Below are positions 7,485 to 15,172 of a DNA stretch of 32,070 nucleotides, one piece after another. Position numbers and translations under genes: made by a program. Below the pieces are notes generated by a model that made no database searches, was not told where the DNA came from, and worked only from the letters and a program-made list of their open reading frames with translations. The DNA lies in NCBI GenBank assembly GCA_028282385.1, contig JANQIB010000003.1, positions 1-32,070 on the forward strand, in the 5' to 3' direction. This stretch comes from Alphaproteobacteria bacterium (GTDB lineage Bacteria > Pseudomonadota > Alphaproteobacteria > Micavibrionales > Micavibrionaceae). Every line of letters starts with the position of its first letter. Position 1 is the first letter of the stretch.

Positions 7485-8309
7485 CTAGACTTCCATGATT
7501 TCGTAAATATCTCCAGCGGCGCTCATTTGCGCGCCGACGAGGGAGCCGCCAAAACCGCAGCCACCATCAAGGGAGGCAGTGACGCAGTTGATCCGGATAC
7601 CTTCATGGGCCGGGTCAAAACCGCGGATAACCTTTTCAAACGGGCGGTAGGGATCGGTCATTTTGTTGAAATCAGCGCCGGACCAGCACAGATCATCTCC
7701 CTGATCATCCAGTTTACGGTTTTCATTTACCCCGGCATTGACGAACAGGATCGGATAGCGGTCTTCATCAGGCAGGCTGGTAAAGGCGGCGCGGCGGTGA
7801 CAGGTCATAAAGGTATCGTGACCGGGATGGCGGCGCAGCGTCTCGCGGATCCCGTTGGTCCAGCGGGTCAGGGGCATGATGCCTTCACGCGCGGCATTGA
7901 TCCCGTCATGCGGGCTAATCCCATAATGTTCTAGCGTTGCGCCCATGCCGTTGCCGAGCATCCACAGGAAGCTATCGACCGGGTCGGGGCAGAATTGAAG
8001 CTGGATCAGGCGCGACCACATATCTTCCTGCGCGCCGCGTAAATAGACAATATCATCTACCTGAACGCCGGGCAGAGACAGGATCATGCGCCGGAAGGTC
8101 AAAAGCTCATCAATCGTTTCCACCGGCTGCGGGCCAAAGCCGGTATAGTTGCCAAGATAGACCAGTCGGTCCCCGGCCTGGAAGCTGCGGTAAATTTCAT
8201 CATGCAGGGAGATCAGGCGCTCTGCATCACTGTGAATGGCGGACACGCTCCAGACCCGGCGCGGTGGGCCAAGGGCGGAAAATCTGTTATCTGCTGGTTG
8301 TTTGCACAT
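7485..8309 (-). CDS. Phosphatase-fold (PPP/ApaH-like) protein with degenerate active site
   Basis: The 274-residue protein has the layout of PPP-type metallophosphatases, but the ligand residues are replaced. The first block reads SAIHS (23-27) where GDxHG is expected. The second is GNYTGFGP (53-60) where GDYxDRGP is expected. The third is RGAQED (91-96) where RGNHED is expected. The later ligands read VNAG (190-193) for VHAG, and IRGF (228-231) for the GH motif. A conserved C-terminal stretch with SLDGG and FGGSL remains, so the fold is recognisable. Only the first-block His and a few framework residues survive. The protein therefore probably has no phosphatase activity and may bind a ligand or partner instead. 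The ATG at 8309 is the first start; its ribosome binding site is weak. The gene lies upstream of, and co-directional with, rpoH, separated by 242 bases. Confidence 0.75.
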   Translation of the reverse strand: MCKQPADNRFSALGPPRRVWSVSAIHSDAERLISLHDEIYRSFQAGDRLVYLGNYTGFGPQPVETIDELLTFRRMILSLPGVQVDDIVYLRGAQEDMWSRLIQLQFCPDPVDSFLWMLGNGMGATLEHYGISPHDGINAAREGIMPLTRWTNGIRETLRRHPGHDTFMTCHRRAAFTSLPDEDRYPILFVNAGVNENRKLDDQGDDLCWSGADFNKMTDPYRPFEKVIRGFDPAHEGIRINCVTASLDGGCGFGGSLVGAQMSAAGDIYEIMEV

Positions 8310-8424
8310 ACCCCAGGATCTTTATATTTGTAAAAAGGGCCGGAAAGCGGCCAGTGACCCATCTGGTGAATTACCAGAATCTCTTCTATTTTACAGGAGA
8401 ATCAGGGATTTGGAAGGGAAAAAT

Positions 8425-8602
8425 CCCTCTCCCTCAAGGGAGAGGGCAACAAGACTTGGCTTTTCGTAAGAAAGGGCGTAGTCGAGGGGGTGAGGGGTTA
8501 TAATCTTTCCTAAAACAAATATTTTACCCCCTCACCCAGCTTCGCCTAAGTTCAGCCTGTGGCTTCACTAAGGCTGCGCAACCCTCTCCCCATGGGAGAG
8601 GG
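8425..8602. repeat. Paired inverted family B repeats (copies 2 and 3)
   Basis: The left unit runs from the hairpin CCCTCTCCC (8425-8433)/GGGAGAGGG (8438-8446) to GGGTGAGGGG ending at 8497. The right unit is its inverse, from CCCCTCACCC at about 8528 to the hairpin CCCTCTCCC (8582-8590)/GGGAGAGGG (8594-8602). An AT-rich spacer of about 30 bases separates them. The pair takes up most of the 343-base gap 8310-8653. The rest of that gap has two small hairpins (near 8340 and 8364-8378) and a terminator, and no credible gene. Confidence 0.88.
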
Positions 8603-8603
8603 A

Positions 8604-8638
8604 TAAAAAAACAGGGCCCCGCAAGAGGCCCTGTTTTT
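8604..8638 (-). terminator. Rho-independent terminator after the carD operon
   Basis: Stem ACAGGGCC (8611-8618) pairs with GGCCCTGT (8627-8634) around an 8-base loop. It is flanked by an A-run (8604-8610), which reads as a T-tract on the minus strand, and a T-run (8634-8638). It lies 15 bases past the stop of the 8654 gene and could work in both directions. Confidence 0.85.
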
Positions 8639-8653
8639 ACTAAGAGAAGGAGG

Positions 8654-8857
8654 TTACTTAGAAAATTGTTGTTGTTTATAAAACTCCGGGTATCTTCTCC
8701 TGTGGGTTTCAGGATAATCTTTCCCCATGCCCAGCCGTCTGCAATATTCTTCAGCAGCAGGGCCGAGCTTCTGAAATATCTGCGCAATACGCGGGGCGTT
8801 TTTTGCAGAAAGCTCGTCTAATTGTTTGCTGTATTGTGAGTCAGCAACAATGGCCAT
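8654..8857 (-). CDS. Small hypothetical protein in the carD operon
   Basis: I do not recognise this 67-residue protein. It is charged and probably helical, with a run of Arg near RRRYPEF and no signal peptide or membrane segment. Its ATG comes three bases after the carD stop, and a strong intrinsic terminator follows its own stop, so it is very likely the second cistron of a carD transcript. The tight spacing, the terminator and a plausible codon pattern support a real gene. A role linked to CarD would be inference from position only. Confidence 0.68.
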   Translation of the reverse strand: MAIVADSQYSKQLDELSAKNAPRIAQIFQKLGPAAEEYCRRLGMGKDYPETHRRRYPEFYKQQQFSK

Positions 8858-8860
8858 TTT

Positions 8861-9403
8861 TTACGCAGCCTTTTTGTCGTCGTTGGCCGGCGCGGCTTGC
8901 TTTTTCGCGCTCATGCCCATCGCTTTTTCAAGGCGGGTCATAGCTTTTTCTTCCGAGGTTTTTTCCACAGCGGCAACTTCACGGGCCAGGCGTTCCAGCG
9001 CAGACTGGTAGATCTGGCGTTCGGAATAGGACTGCTCGTTATCATCGTTGCTACGCTTTAAGTCACGAAGAACTTCTGCAATCGCAATCGGATCGCCGGA
9101 ATTGATCTTCATTTCATATTCTGCCGCGCGGCGTGACCACATGGTCCGGCGCACACGGGATTTGCCTTTCAGTGTCTTCACCGCATCTTTCAGGCGGTTG
9201 GAAGAGGACAGCTTGCGCAGGCCGGATGTTTCTGCCTTCACGACAGGAATTTTGACGCGCATTCGGTCTTTCTCAAAGTTGATGGCATAGAGTTTTACTG
9301 TGATTCCGGAAACTGTTTGTGTTTCCACGCCTTCAATCTGTCCAACACCGTGCACCGGGTAGACTACGAAATCACCTTTTTTAAAATTATCGTTCTGAGC
9401 CAT
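8861..9403 (-). CDS. carD: CarD/CdnL-family RNA polymerase-binding transcription regulator
   Basis: CarD/CdnL proteins bind the RNA polymerase beta subunit and stabilise open complexes, mainly at rRNA and other housekeeping promoters. The 180-residue product starts with the RNA polymerase-interacting Tudor-like domain (KKGDFVVYPVHGVGQIEGVE, residues about 7-26, then the IPV and LRKLSS segments). The helical DNA-binding domain follows, with WSRRAAEYEMKINSGD and an ERLAREVAAVE helix. The C-terminal tail is Lys/Ala-rich. The length is close to that of alphaproteobacterial homologues. The upstream region 9404-9787 contains a family F palindrome and no gene that I can support. The small gene at 8654 follows after three bases. 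Confidence 0.95.
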   Translation of the reverse strand: MAQNDNFKKGDFVVYPVHGVGQIEGVETQTVSGITVKLYAINFEKDRMRVKIPVVKAETSGLRKLSSSNRLKDAVKTLKGKSRVRRTMWSRRAAEYEMKINSGDPIAIAEVLRDLKRSNDDNEQSYSERQIYQSALERLAREVAAVEKTSEEKAMTRLEKAMGMSAKKQAAPANDDKKAA

Positions 9404-9510
9404 CAGTCTAATCCTTTCATCCTGTTATATATCTATGTTGATTTTTCCGTCAGAAAAGACGGGCAGCGAATATATGCACATTCAATGCCAGTTTTTTCTT
9501 AAGCTTCCAT

Positions 9511-9591
9511 TGTTTCATTTGGTCTGCGTTGCGTCGTCGCTGATGTAGGTTATCTACACTGCGCGCCGCCGCGCCTAGCCCAAATGAAACA
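9511..9591. repeat. Palindromic repeat, family F copy 3 (divergent)
   Basis: Perfect 12-bp arms TGTTTCATTTGG (9511-9522) and CCAAATGAAACA (9580-9591) enclose a central hairpin TGTAG (9544-9548)/CTACA (9554-9558). The GTAGGTTATCTAC core matches those of the copies at 12628-12705 and 23195-23262, but the arms differ. The remainder of the 384-base gap (9404-9787) is AT-rich, with one small GTGCG/CGCAC hairpin near 9655-9680 and no supported gene. Confidence 0.75.
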
Positions 9592-9744
9592 CTGTTTGCT
9601 TCGGACTTTATTATGTTGGAGAGATTGAGCCTGCTTTATGTATAACTTAATGTGCGTGGGGGTTGGCCCTCTATCGCACCCGATCCGGTCTTTTCTCTAT
9701 CAACTTATGCAGGGGAGTATACTTAAAAAATCGTTAATTTTCAA

Positions 9745-9766
9745 CGTGTATTTTCCCAAAAACACG
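9745..9766 (-). terminator. Possible terminator downstream of fdxA
   Basis: An imperfect hairpin (CGTGT-A-TTTT, CCC loop, AAAAACACG) lies 22 bases after the fdxA stop. On the minus strand it is followed by AT-rich DNA, including a T-run near 9725-9730. The stem is A/T-rich, so this is a weak call. Confidence 0.4.
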
Positions 9767-9787
9767 AAAAAATTTTAACATAATTCT

Positions 9788-10126
9788 TTAATCACCTTCT
9801 CCGGGATTTGAGCTAAAGTGTTCTTCTAACTTATTTTTTTTGCTTTTGAAGTCATCTGCCTCTGGAAGGGGATCTTTTTGCCGTGTAATGTTTGGCCATT
9901 TTTCAGAATATTCCCGGTTCAGCTCCAAAAACTTGTCTGCCTTCGAATCGATATCCGGGAGAATCGCCTCGATCGGGCATTCAGGTTCGCACACGCCGCA
10001 ATCGATACACTCATCCGGATGAATGACGAGCATATTTTCTCCTTCGTAAAAACAGTCGACAGGACAGACTTCCACGCAGTCCGTGTATTTGCATTTAATA
10101 CACACATCTGTGACAACAAATGTCAT
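9788..10126 (-). CDS. fdxA: 7Fe ferredoxin FdxA
   Basis: This is a small soluble electron carrier with one [3Fe-4S] and one [4Fe-4S] cluster. The 112 residues contain the expected cysteines: C9, C12, C17, C21 and C25 in the first half, and C40-x2-C43-x2-C46-x3-C50 in the second. The C-terminal approx. 50 residues form the charged extension (with [16 protein letters not shown]) typical of alphaproteobacterial FdxA. An AGAGG lies about ten bases upstream of the ATG at 10126. The gene is transcribed divergently from the small ORF at 10227 across a 100-base region rich in A and T. A hairpin after the stop may terminate the transcript. Identification is firm; the redox partner is unknown. Confidence 0.95.
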   Translation of the reverse strand: MTFVVTDVCIKCKYTDCVEVCPVDCFYEGENMLVIHPDECIDCGVCEPECPIEAILPDIDSKADKFLELNREYSEKWPNITRQKDPLPEADDFKSKKNKLEEHFSSNPGEGD

Positions 10127-10226
10127 GGGAGAGTACCTCTATTCTCTAGCGCCGTATTTTGCGCAACTTCAGAGCGGATGCAACCGATTTTCTAAAAATT
10201 AACCTTTTTTTGAGAGAATAAAAGGT

Positions 10227-10430
10227 ATGAGGCGGAGTAGTTCCGAAATTATTCAGAGTATTCTGAAGCGGGCATTTGAGGAGGGCCGGACCGGCAGGGT
10301 CCTGATGATCCACGAAGCACGGCAAGCCGCCCGCGATGTTCCCAAAGACCACCGGAAGATTTTAAATGACCTGCGCCTGTTCGGGCAGGTGGTGCCGACG
10401 GGCAGTATTTTCTCAACAATGATTCATTAA
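10227..10430 (+). CDS. Small hypothetical protein
   Basis: The 67-residue ORF has a coherent composition: an amphipathic N-terminal helix (SEIIQSILKRAFEEG), a basic middle and a hydrophobic tail. Third codon positions favour G/C, as in neighbouring genes. I do not recognise it. An AAAAGG lies just one base before the ATG, closer than ideal. Its last four bases overlap the end of the LD-carboxypeptidase gene in a convergent arrangement, and fdxA is divergent to it. No other gene fits this interval. It may be a real small gene or a remnant of a longer one. Confidence 0.5.
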   Translation: MRRSSSEIIQSILKRAFEEGRTGRVLMIHEARQAARDVPKDHRKILNDLRLFGQVVPTGSIFSTMIH

Positions 10431-11332
10431 GCGACCGGACTTTCCAGCAATGTGAGTTCTGCGCCGTCGAGCTGCGCACGGCAGCCGATGGGGAAGGTTG
10501 GCAAATCTTCACCATGACCGAACGGGGCGTTCATCAGAACCGGGATATTCAGGCCGGCTGTATGTTCTTCGATCACATCTTTCAGGGTAAAGCCAAACGG
10601 GCGGTTTTCACTGTCTTTTACATCGGTAAACTGCCCGGTAACAAGGCCGGATATTTTTCCAAGAATACCGCTAACACGCAAATGGCCGAACATGCGGTCA
10701 TATCGGCTAAGGTGATCCCCAACATCTTCCAGGAATAAAATGGCGCCGTCCAGGTCAGGAAGCAGCTCTGTGCCGATCAAAGCCTGGAATGAAGAGAGGT
10801 TACCGCCAAAGAGTTTGCCTTCCGCGTTGCCTGCCTTCAAAATCTCACTGCCCGGTAATTCAATGTTTTCGACCTTGCCGGAAACCATATCGATCATATG
10901 TTGGGAGTTTTTGTGGGTTGGCAATTCACGGTAGAGCGGCCCGTGAAAAGTAATGAGGCCGCATTTAGTATAAAGCCCGTTTAGCAGCGCTGTCATGTCG
11001 CTGTAACCGATCAGAATTTTTGGATTTTTGCGGATAAGATCAAAATCAATTTTATCCAGCATGGTAATGGCCCGGTTTCCACCGCGCGCACCCATAACCA
11101 TCTTCATGTCCGGATTTGAAAACAGGTCGTGAAAAGCATCTGTTTTTTCCTGTGCGCTGCCAGCGGATTGATTAAGACGAGCAAGTGCCTGTGGGTGGTG
11201 AAAGGCTTGATAGCCTTCTTCCTTTAAAAAATTCTGAGCAACGGTCAGGTCGGTTTCTTCAAGCCAGCAGGAGGTTGATAAAACACCAATCATATCACCT
11301 TTTTGAAGCGCGGCTGGCTTGAGCGTTTCCAT
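10427..11332 (-). CDS. ldcA: S66-family LD-carboxypeptidase (LdcA/MccF-like)
   Basis: S66 serine peptidases cleave the terminal D-Ala from murein tetrapeptides during peptidoglycan recycling; MccF relatives cleave microcin adducts. From the ATG at 11330-11332 (METLKPAALQKGDMIGVLS) the product is 301 residues, normal for the family. The catalytic triad is visible: Ser111 in IGYSDMTAL, Glu202 in ILFLEDVG, and His273 in NAPFGHGED. The start is chosen because upstream in-frame sequence overlaps the flavoprotein gene, whose stop ends two bases before this ATG. It is the last gene of the minus-strand run with the flavoprotein, phrB and DHH genes. LdcA versus MccF function cannot be settled from sequence alone; cytoplasmic LdcA is the more likely since no signal peptide is present. 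Confidence 0.9.
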   Translation of the reverse strand: METLKPAALQKGDMIGVLSTSCWLEETDLTVAQNFLKEEGYQAFHHPQALARLNQSAGSAQEKTDAFHDLFSNPDMKMVMGARGGNRAITMLDKIDFDLIRKNPKILIGYSDMTALLNGLYTKCGLITFHGPLYRELPTHKNSQHMIDMVSGKVENIELPGSEILKAGNAEGKLFGGNLSSFQALIGTELLPDLDGAILFLEDVGDHLSRYDRMFGHLRVSGILGKISGLVTGQFTDVKDSENRPFGFTLKDVIEEHTAGLNIPVLMNAPFGHGEDLPTFPIGCRAQLDGAELTLLESPVA

Positions 11333-11333
11333 G

Positions 11334-12614
11334 TTACGCCTCATCCTCCGGCGCGGCGTAAGTGCCTGCCGGCGAGCTTTCTCTGATTTGCCATGGGCGT
11401 AAATCCGGGCCGATGCTTTCAGCCACACGTAGTCCCGCAGACAGACCGTCTTCGTGGAAACCATAGCCGCACCACGCCCCGCAATACCATGTATTTCTTT
11501 TCCCCTGTATTTTTCGGAGGTCTCGCCAGACTTTCATCGCATCCCCGGTGAAAACAGGGGTGGAGAAATTCATTTCATGTAGGATATTGGCCGGCTTTTT
11601 TGCAGGGTTGAGCGTTAAGAAGTAATTCTGATCTGTTCCTAAAGAAGGCTGCATTTTGTTCAGCCAATGGGTGGTGCAAACCTTACCGTCTTTCGTGGAG
11701 TGACTGTAATTCCAAGCCGACCAGACAGGTTTCAGGCCGGGCATAAGGCTCTCATCCTGGTGCAGGTAAGCTTTGTTCAGGGTATAAGGAACATGTCCGA
11801 GAATTTCTTTTTCCGCATCGCTGGCATCCTGCAAGAGCCTGAGCGCCTGATCTGTATGGCAAGCCATGACAACCGCATCATACAGGCCGAGATTGCCGCG
11901 GCTGTCAGCGACTTCAATACCTTCGGCGCGCCGGTAAACAGAAACGGCGGCAGTGCCGAAAAGAATTTTATCTTCGAAAGGGGCAATCATTTTTTCAACA
12001 TATGACGCGTTTCCTTCCTCAACACTCAGCCATTGAGGACTGTTTTTTGACATGATGCCATTGCTTTTGATGATACGGATAAAGGCGCGCGCAGGCATTT
12101 TTAAAATACTGCTTGTACCCACCGACCACATGCAGGCGGCCAGAGGCAAAAGGTGGTTCTTCACGAAATATTGTGAATAGCGATGTTTTTTTAAATAAGC
12201 ACCCAGTGGCATATTCGGTTCTTTGCTGTCGAGATATCCCGGCGCGGTGGTGTAAAAGCGCTTCATATCTTTACTCATAGCCAGAAAAGCCGGTGAGACC
12301 TTGTTTTTGGGCTGAGCAAAAAGATTATGCATGGCATATTCCAGTTTTCCGCCATCGGTCGAGAGTGCAAAGCTCATGTCAGATTTGGCGGTTGGAATAT
12401 CCAGAATATCCAAGAGCGTGGTAAAATTCGGCGAGGTTTGGTCATTGAACAGATTAAAGCCGATATTAATTGGCGGGTGGCCTTCAAGAGAGAGGCTTGA
12501 AGCGTGACCGCCGGGACGGTCATGGCGCTCATAGACCGTAATGTCATGTGTATTGTGCAAAAGCCAGCTGGCTGCATTCCCTGAGATTCCCGTACCTATT
12601 ACCGCAATTTTCAT
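11334..12614 (-). CDS. COG2907-type FAD/NAD(P)-binding amine-oxidase-like protein
   Basis: The 426-residue protein opens with a Rossmann dinucleotide motif, IGTGISG (6-12), after strand KIAV. The second strand end is VYERHDRPGGHASS, the form typical of COG2907 flavoproteins, which belong to the amine oxidase/phytoene desaturase superfamily. A C-terminal FAD-binding segment reads WYCGAWCGYGFHEDGLSAGLRVAE. COG2907 genes commonly neighbour cfa, DUF1365 and photolyase genes in proteobacteria and are linked to modification of unsaturated membrane fatty acids. Here only phrB remains adjacent, so the exact reaction is uncertain. The ATG at 12614 and its AAGGAA binding site form part of a segment shared with the family F repeat at 23174-23192. 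The LD-carboxypeptidase gene follows one base after the stop. Confidence 0.85.
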   Translation of the reverse strand: MKIAVIGTGISGNAASWLLHNTHDITVYERHDRPGGHASSLSLEGHPPINIGFNLFNDQTSPNFTTLLDILDIPTAKSDMSFALSTDGGKLEYAMHNLFAQPKNKVSPAFLAMSKDMKRFYTTAPGYLDSKEPNMPLGAYLKKHRYSQYFVKNHLLPLAACMWSVGTSSILKMPARAFIRIIKSNGIMSKNSPQWLSVEEGNASYVEKMIAPFEDKILFGTAAVSVYRRAEGIEVADSRGNLGLYDAVVMACHTDQALRLLQDASDAEKEILGHVPYTLNKAYLHQDESLMPGLKPVWSAWNYSHSTKDGKVCTTHWLNKMQPSLGTDQNYFLTLNPAKKPANILHEMNFSTPVFTGDAMKVWRDLRKIQGKRNTWYCGAWCGYGFHEDGLSAGLRVAESIGPDLRPWQIRESSPAGTYAAPEDEA

Positions 12615-12627
12615 TTCGTCATTTCCT

Positions 12628-12705
12628 TTTATTTTTGCAGTGCGTTTCCGCGCTCCTGACGTAGATTATCTACGCTGCGTCGCTTGCGCCTGCTGCAAAA
12701 ATAAA
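12628..12705. repeat. Palindromic repeat, family F copy 1
   Basis: Perfect 13-bp arms TTTATTTTTGCAG (12628-12640) and CTGCAAAAATAAA (12693-12705) enclose a central hairpin GTAGATTATCTAC (12661-12673). Between repeat and gene, bases 12612-12630 (CATTTCGTCATTTCCTTTT) are identical to 23174-23192, including the start codon of the following gene. The element fills the gap between phrB and the flavoprotein gene. Confidence 0.87.
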
Positions 12706-12729
12706 ATCAAACGACGACTGTCTTTTAGA

Positions 12730-14175
12730 TTAGTCGGTCTTTTTTGTTTGTTCAAAGGCTTTTAAGGCCTTATCCCGCGCCGCTTTGTGGTCGACAATGG
12801 GGTTTGGATAGGTTTGACCAAGCGTGATATCGGCTTGATCCAGTACATCTTGCGGTGCTTCCCATGGTTTATGGAGGTATTTATCCGGTAGATTCTGAAG
12901 TTCCGGCACATAAGTGCGGACATACTCCCCGTCCGGGTCGAATTTTTCCCCCTGTGTGACCGGGTTGAAAATACGAAAATAAGGCGCCGCATCCGCGCCG
13001 CAGCCGGCGATCCATTGCCAGCTTGCGCTGTTATTGGCCAGATCCGCATCAAACAGGCAGTCCCAAAACCATTCCGCGCCGCGGTGCCAGTGGGTGAGTA
13101 AATGTTTGACCAGAAAAGAGCCGACAATCATACGGCAGCGGTTATGCATATAGCCGGTTTGCCAAAGCTCACGCATGGCGGCATCAACAATTGGGTAGCC
13201 GGTCTGACCGCGTTTCCAGGCTTCAAGTTTTTTGCTCTGTTGGGAGACCCACGGAAAACTGTTAAAGCGCGGCTGAAGATTTTCCCAAGGCAGGGAGGGA
13301 AAGTGATACAGCATCGAATAGGAAAATTCCCGCCAGCCAAGCTCACTCATAAAGCAATCGGCGCCGTGCTCATAACCCGGCGCGGCAGCGCGGGCCTGCG
13401 CTTCGTGCCAGGCTGTGTGTGGAGAAATCTGCCCGAAATGGAGATACGGGGAAAGACGCGAGACATTTTCTTTGGCCGGAAAATTGCGACCGTCTTTATA
13501 ATCCTGAAGCCCCTCTTCCAGGAAAACCTTAAGGCGTTTATGCGCACCTTTTTCCGAGATATCCCAGGGCTTCACAATTCTTTCTGTCCAGTATCCCTGG
13601 CGCTTTGGCAGGAGATCAAGGTCAAACACGGACAGACCATTCTTGGGTTTATAACATTCAATATTTTTGGGTGTGGGAAGAGGGGTGCGCGGCGGGTCTG
13701 AACTCAGGCACCCTTTCCGGTAATAAGGCGTAAAAACTTTATACGGCGTGCCGTCAAATTTTTTGATATTCCACGGCTCCCAAAGAAGAGATCCGTTAAA
13801 GCTTCTTCCCTCAATATTATAATCGACGAGCTCTTCCTTGATTTTCCGGTCGCGCCGGATACGCCAATATTCATAGCAGCGGTTCCAGTAAACGCGCCGC
13901 GCCCCTGTTTGTTTGGCAAGATCGAGGATAATTTTTTTCGGATCTCCTTTGGCCAGCCATAACTTGCCGCCAAGATTTTTATTCAGATCCTCAAGGGCGT
14001 GATGAAGCCAGACACGCGAGGCGCCCCCCATACCATGCGCGCCCGCATTTTCATCATCAAGGATATAGACCGGCAGAATGGTCTTCTGATCACTGCAGGC
14101 GCTGTGCAGGGCGGGATTATCAGCAAGGCGTAAATCCTGCCGGAACCAGACAATAATGAGGGACGGGTCAATCAT
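12730..14175 (-). CDS. phrB: Deoxyribodipyrimidine photolyase (CPD photolyase, class I)
   Basis: Photolyase uses light energy through reduced FAD to split cyclobutane pyrimidine dimers. The 481-residue product begins with the antenna alpha/beta domain (IIVWFRQDLRLADNPAL). The FAD-binding helical domain follows: WREFSYSMLYHFP, the GQTGYPIVDAAMRELWQTG signature, HNRCRMIVGSFLVKHL, and WDCLFDADLANNSASWQW with the conserved Asn/Trp cluster, then the GADAAPYFRIFNP segment. Length and motif order match class I CPD photolyases. The start is 11 bases after the DHH gene stop, so the two are co-transcribed. A 6-4 photolyase is less likely because the sequence lacks that group's iron-sulfur-type architecture. 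A family F repeat follows the stop. Confidence 0.95.
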   Translation of the reverse strand: MIDPSLIIVWFRQDLRLADNPALHSACSDQKTILPVYILDDENAGAHGMGGASRVWLHHALEDLNKNLGGKLWLAKGDPKKIILDLAKQTGARRVYWNRCYEYWRIRRDRKIKEELVDYNIEGRSFNGSLLWEPWNIKKFDGTPYKVFTPYYRKGCLSSDPPRTPLPTPKNIECYKPKNGLSVFDLDLLPKRQGYWTERIVKPWDISEKGAHKRLKVFLEEGLQDYKDGRNFPAKENVSRLSPYLHFGQISPHTAWHEAQARAAAPGYEHGADCFMSELGWREFSYSMLYHFPSLPWENLQPRFNSFPWVSQQSKKLEAWKRGQTGYPIVDAAMRELWQTGYMHNRCRMIVGSFLVKHLLTHWHRGAEWFWDCLFDADLANNSASWQWIAGCGADAAPYFRIFNPVTQGEKFDPDGEYVRTYVPELQNLPDKYLHKPWEAPQDVLDQADITLGQTYPNPIVDHKAARDKALKAFEQTKKTD

Positions 14176-14186
14176 CGACCGGAATT

Positions 14187-15146
14187 CTATCCGTCCGTAT
14201 TAATACGCTCAATGATTTCCTTGATTTGATCTTCAGCTTTCAGGTTATTGATCTGGCAGGTTCCTGCAGCCTGGTGACCGCCGCCGCCATATTTGAGCAT
14301 GAGTTTGCCGATATCGGTCTTGCTGGTTTTGTTGAGGATTGATTTACCGACGGCCAGCACGGTGTTCTGTTTGTTCTTGCCCCACATGACATGCATTGAG
14401 ATGTTGCACTGGGGAAACAGGCCGTAAATGACGAAACGGTTTCCGGCCCAGATAGTTGGTTCTTTACGCAGATCGAGCATAACCAGATTTTTGTGAATAA
14501 CAGAGCAGCGTTCAATCTGTTCTTTAAATTTCATTTTATGTTCTTCGTACAGATCCACACGTTCCTTGACGTCCGGAAGGTTCAGGATGTCTTCAATCGT
14601 ATGGCGCTGCATCAGTTCATCGATCAGTTTCATCATGAGCTGGTAGTTTGAAATGTTAAAATCGCGGAAACGGCCCAGGCCTGTCCGTGAGTCCATGATA
14701 AAGCTGAGCAGATCCCAGCCTTCAGGATTCAGAATATCTTCTTTGGAAAAGGCTGCACTGTCGGCTTTGTCAACGGCCTTGATCATATCTTCGGGAATAT
14801 CGGGGAAAGCTGCCGCGCCACCGAAATAATCATAAACGACGCGCGCGGCGGACGGGGCGTCCGGGTCAATAATGTGATTGACCGGCTTTTCTTTAACGCG
14901 TTCTGTCTCAGAGGCGTGGTGGTCGAACGCCATATAGACGCCGTGCACATAAGGCAGGTTGGTTGTAATATCACCGTCATCAACGTCGATGTGTCCGTCC
15001 TGCATGTCTTTTGGATGAGCGAAGTTAATATCATCGATAATATCGAGCGTTTTAAGGAGGACGGCACAAACCAGTCCATCCATATCTGAGCGCGTAATCA
15101 AGCGATAGCGTTTATTGTCTTCAGGTAAAATTTTAACAGCTGACAT
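14187..15146 (-). CDS. DHH/DHHA1-family phosphoesterase (exopolyphosphatase-like)
   Basis: The 319-residue protein belongs to the DHH superfamily of Mn-dependent phosphoesterases (RecJ, NrnA, PPX relatives). Near the N-terminus RSDMDGLVCA (about 19-28) replaces the usual DxDG block, an acidic ligand cluster DVDDGD follows, and FDHHAS is the name-giving DHH motif. The C-terminal DHHA1 domain ends with GGGGHQAAGTC, the substrate-binding Gly-rich loop. Candidate substrates are short nucleic acids, cyclic dinucleotides or polyphosphate; the sequence does not decide. An AGAGG precedes the ATG at 15146. The gene lies 26 bases after clpX and 11 bases before phrB. No membrane or signal segment is visible. 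Confidence 0.87.
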   Translation of the reverse strand: MSAVKILPEDNKRYRLITRSDMDGLVCAVLLKTLDIIDDINFAHPKDMQDGHIDVDDGDITTNLPYVHGVYMAFDHHASETERVKEKPVNHIIDPDAPSAARVVYDYFGGAAAFPDIPEDMIKAVDKADSAAFSKEDILNPEGWDLLSFIMDSRTGLGRFRDFNISNYQLMMKLIDELMQRHTIEDILNLPDVKERVDLYEEHKMKFKEQIERCSVIHKNLVMLDLRKEPTIWAGNRFVIYGLFPQCNISMHVMWGKNKQNTVLAVGKSILNKTSKTDIGKLMLKYGGGGHQAAGTCQINNLKAEDQIKEIIERINTDG

Positions 15147-15172
15147 CAGTGCCTCTTTGTCGTGTTTTAGGA

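Noticed and set aside
8236-8503. Two plus-strand open frames near the family B repeats (7937-8503 and 8236-8469)
   Set aside because: They overlap the phosphatase-like gene antisense and run through repeat DNA, with no start signal or domain.
13102-13701. 199-codon plus-strand open frame
   Set aside because: It is antisense to phrB, with no recognisable domain or start signal.
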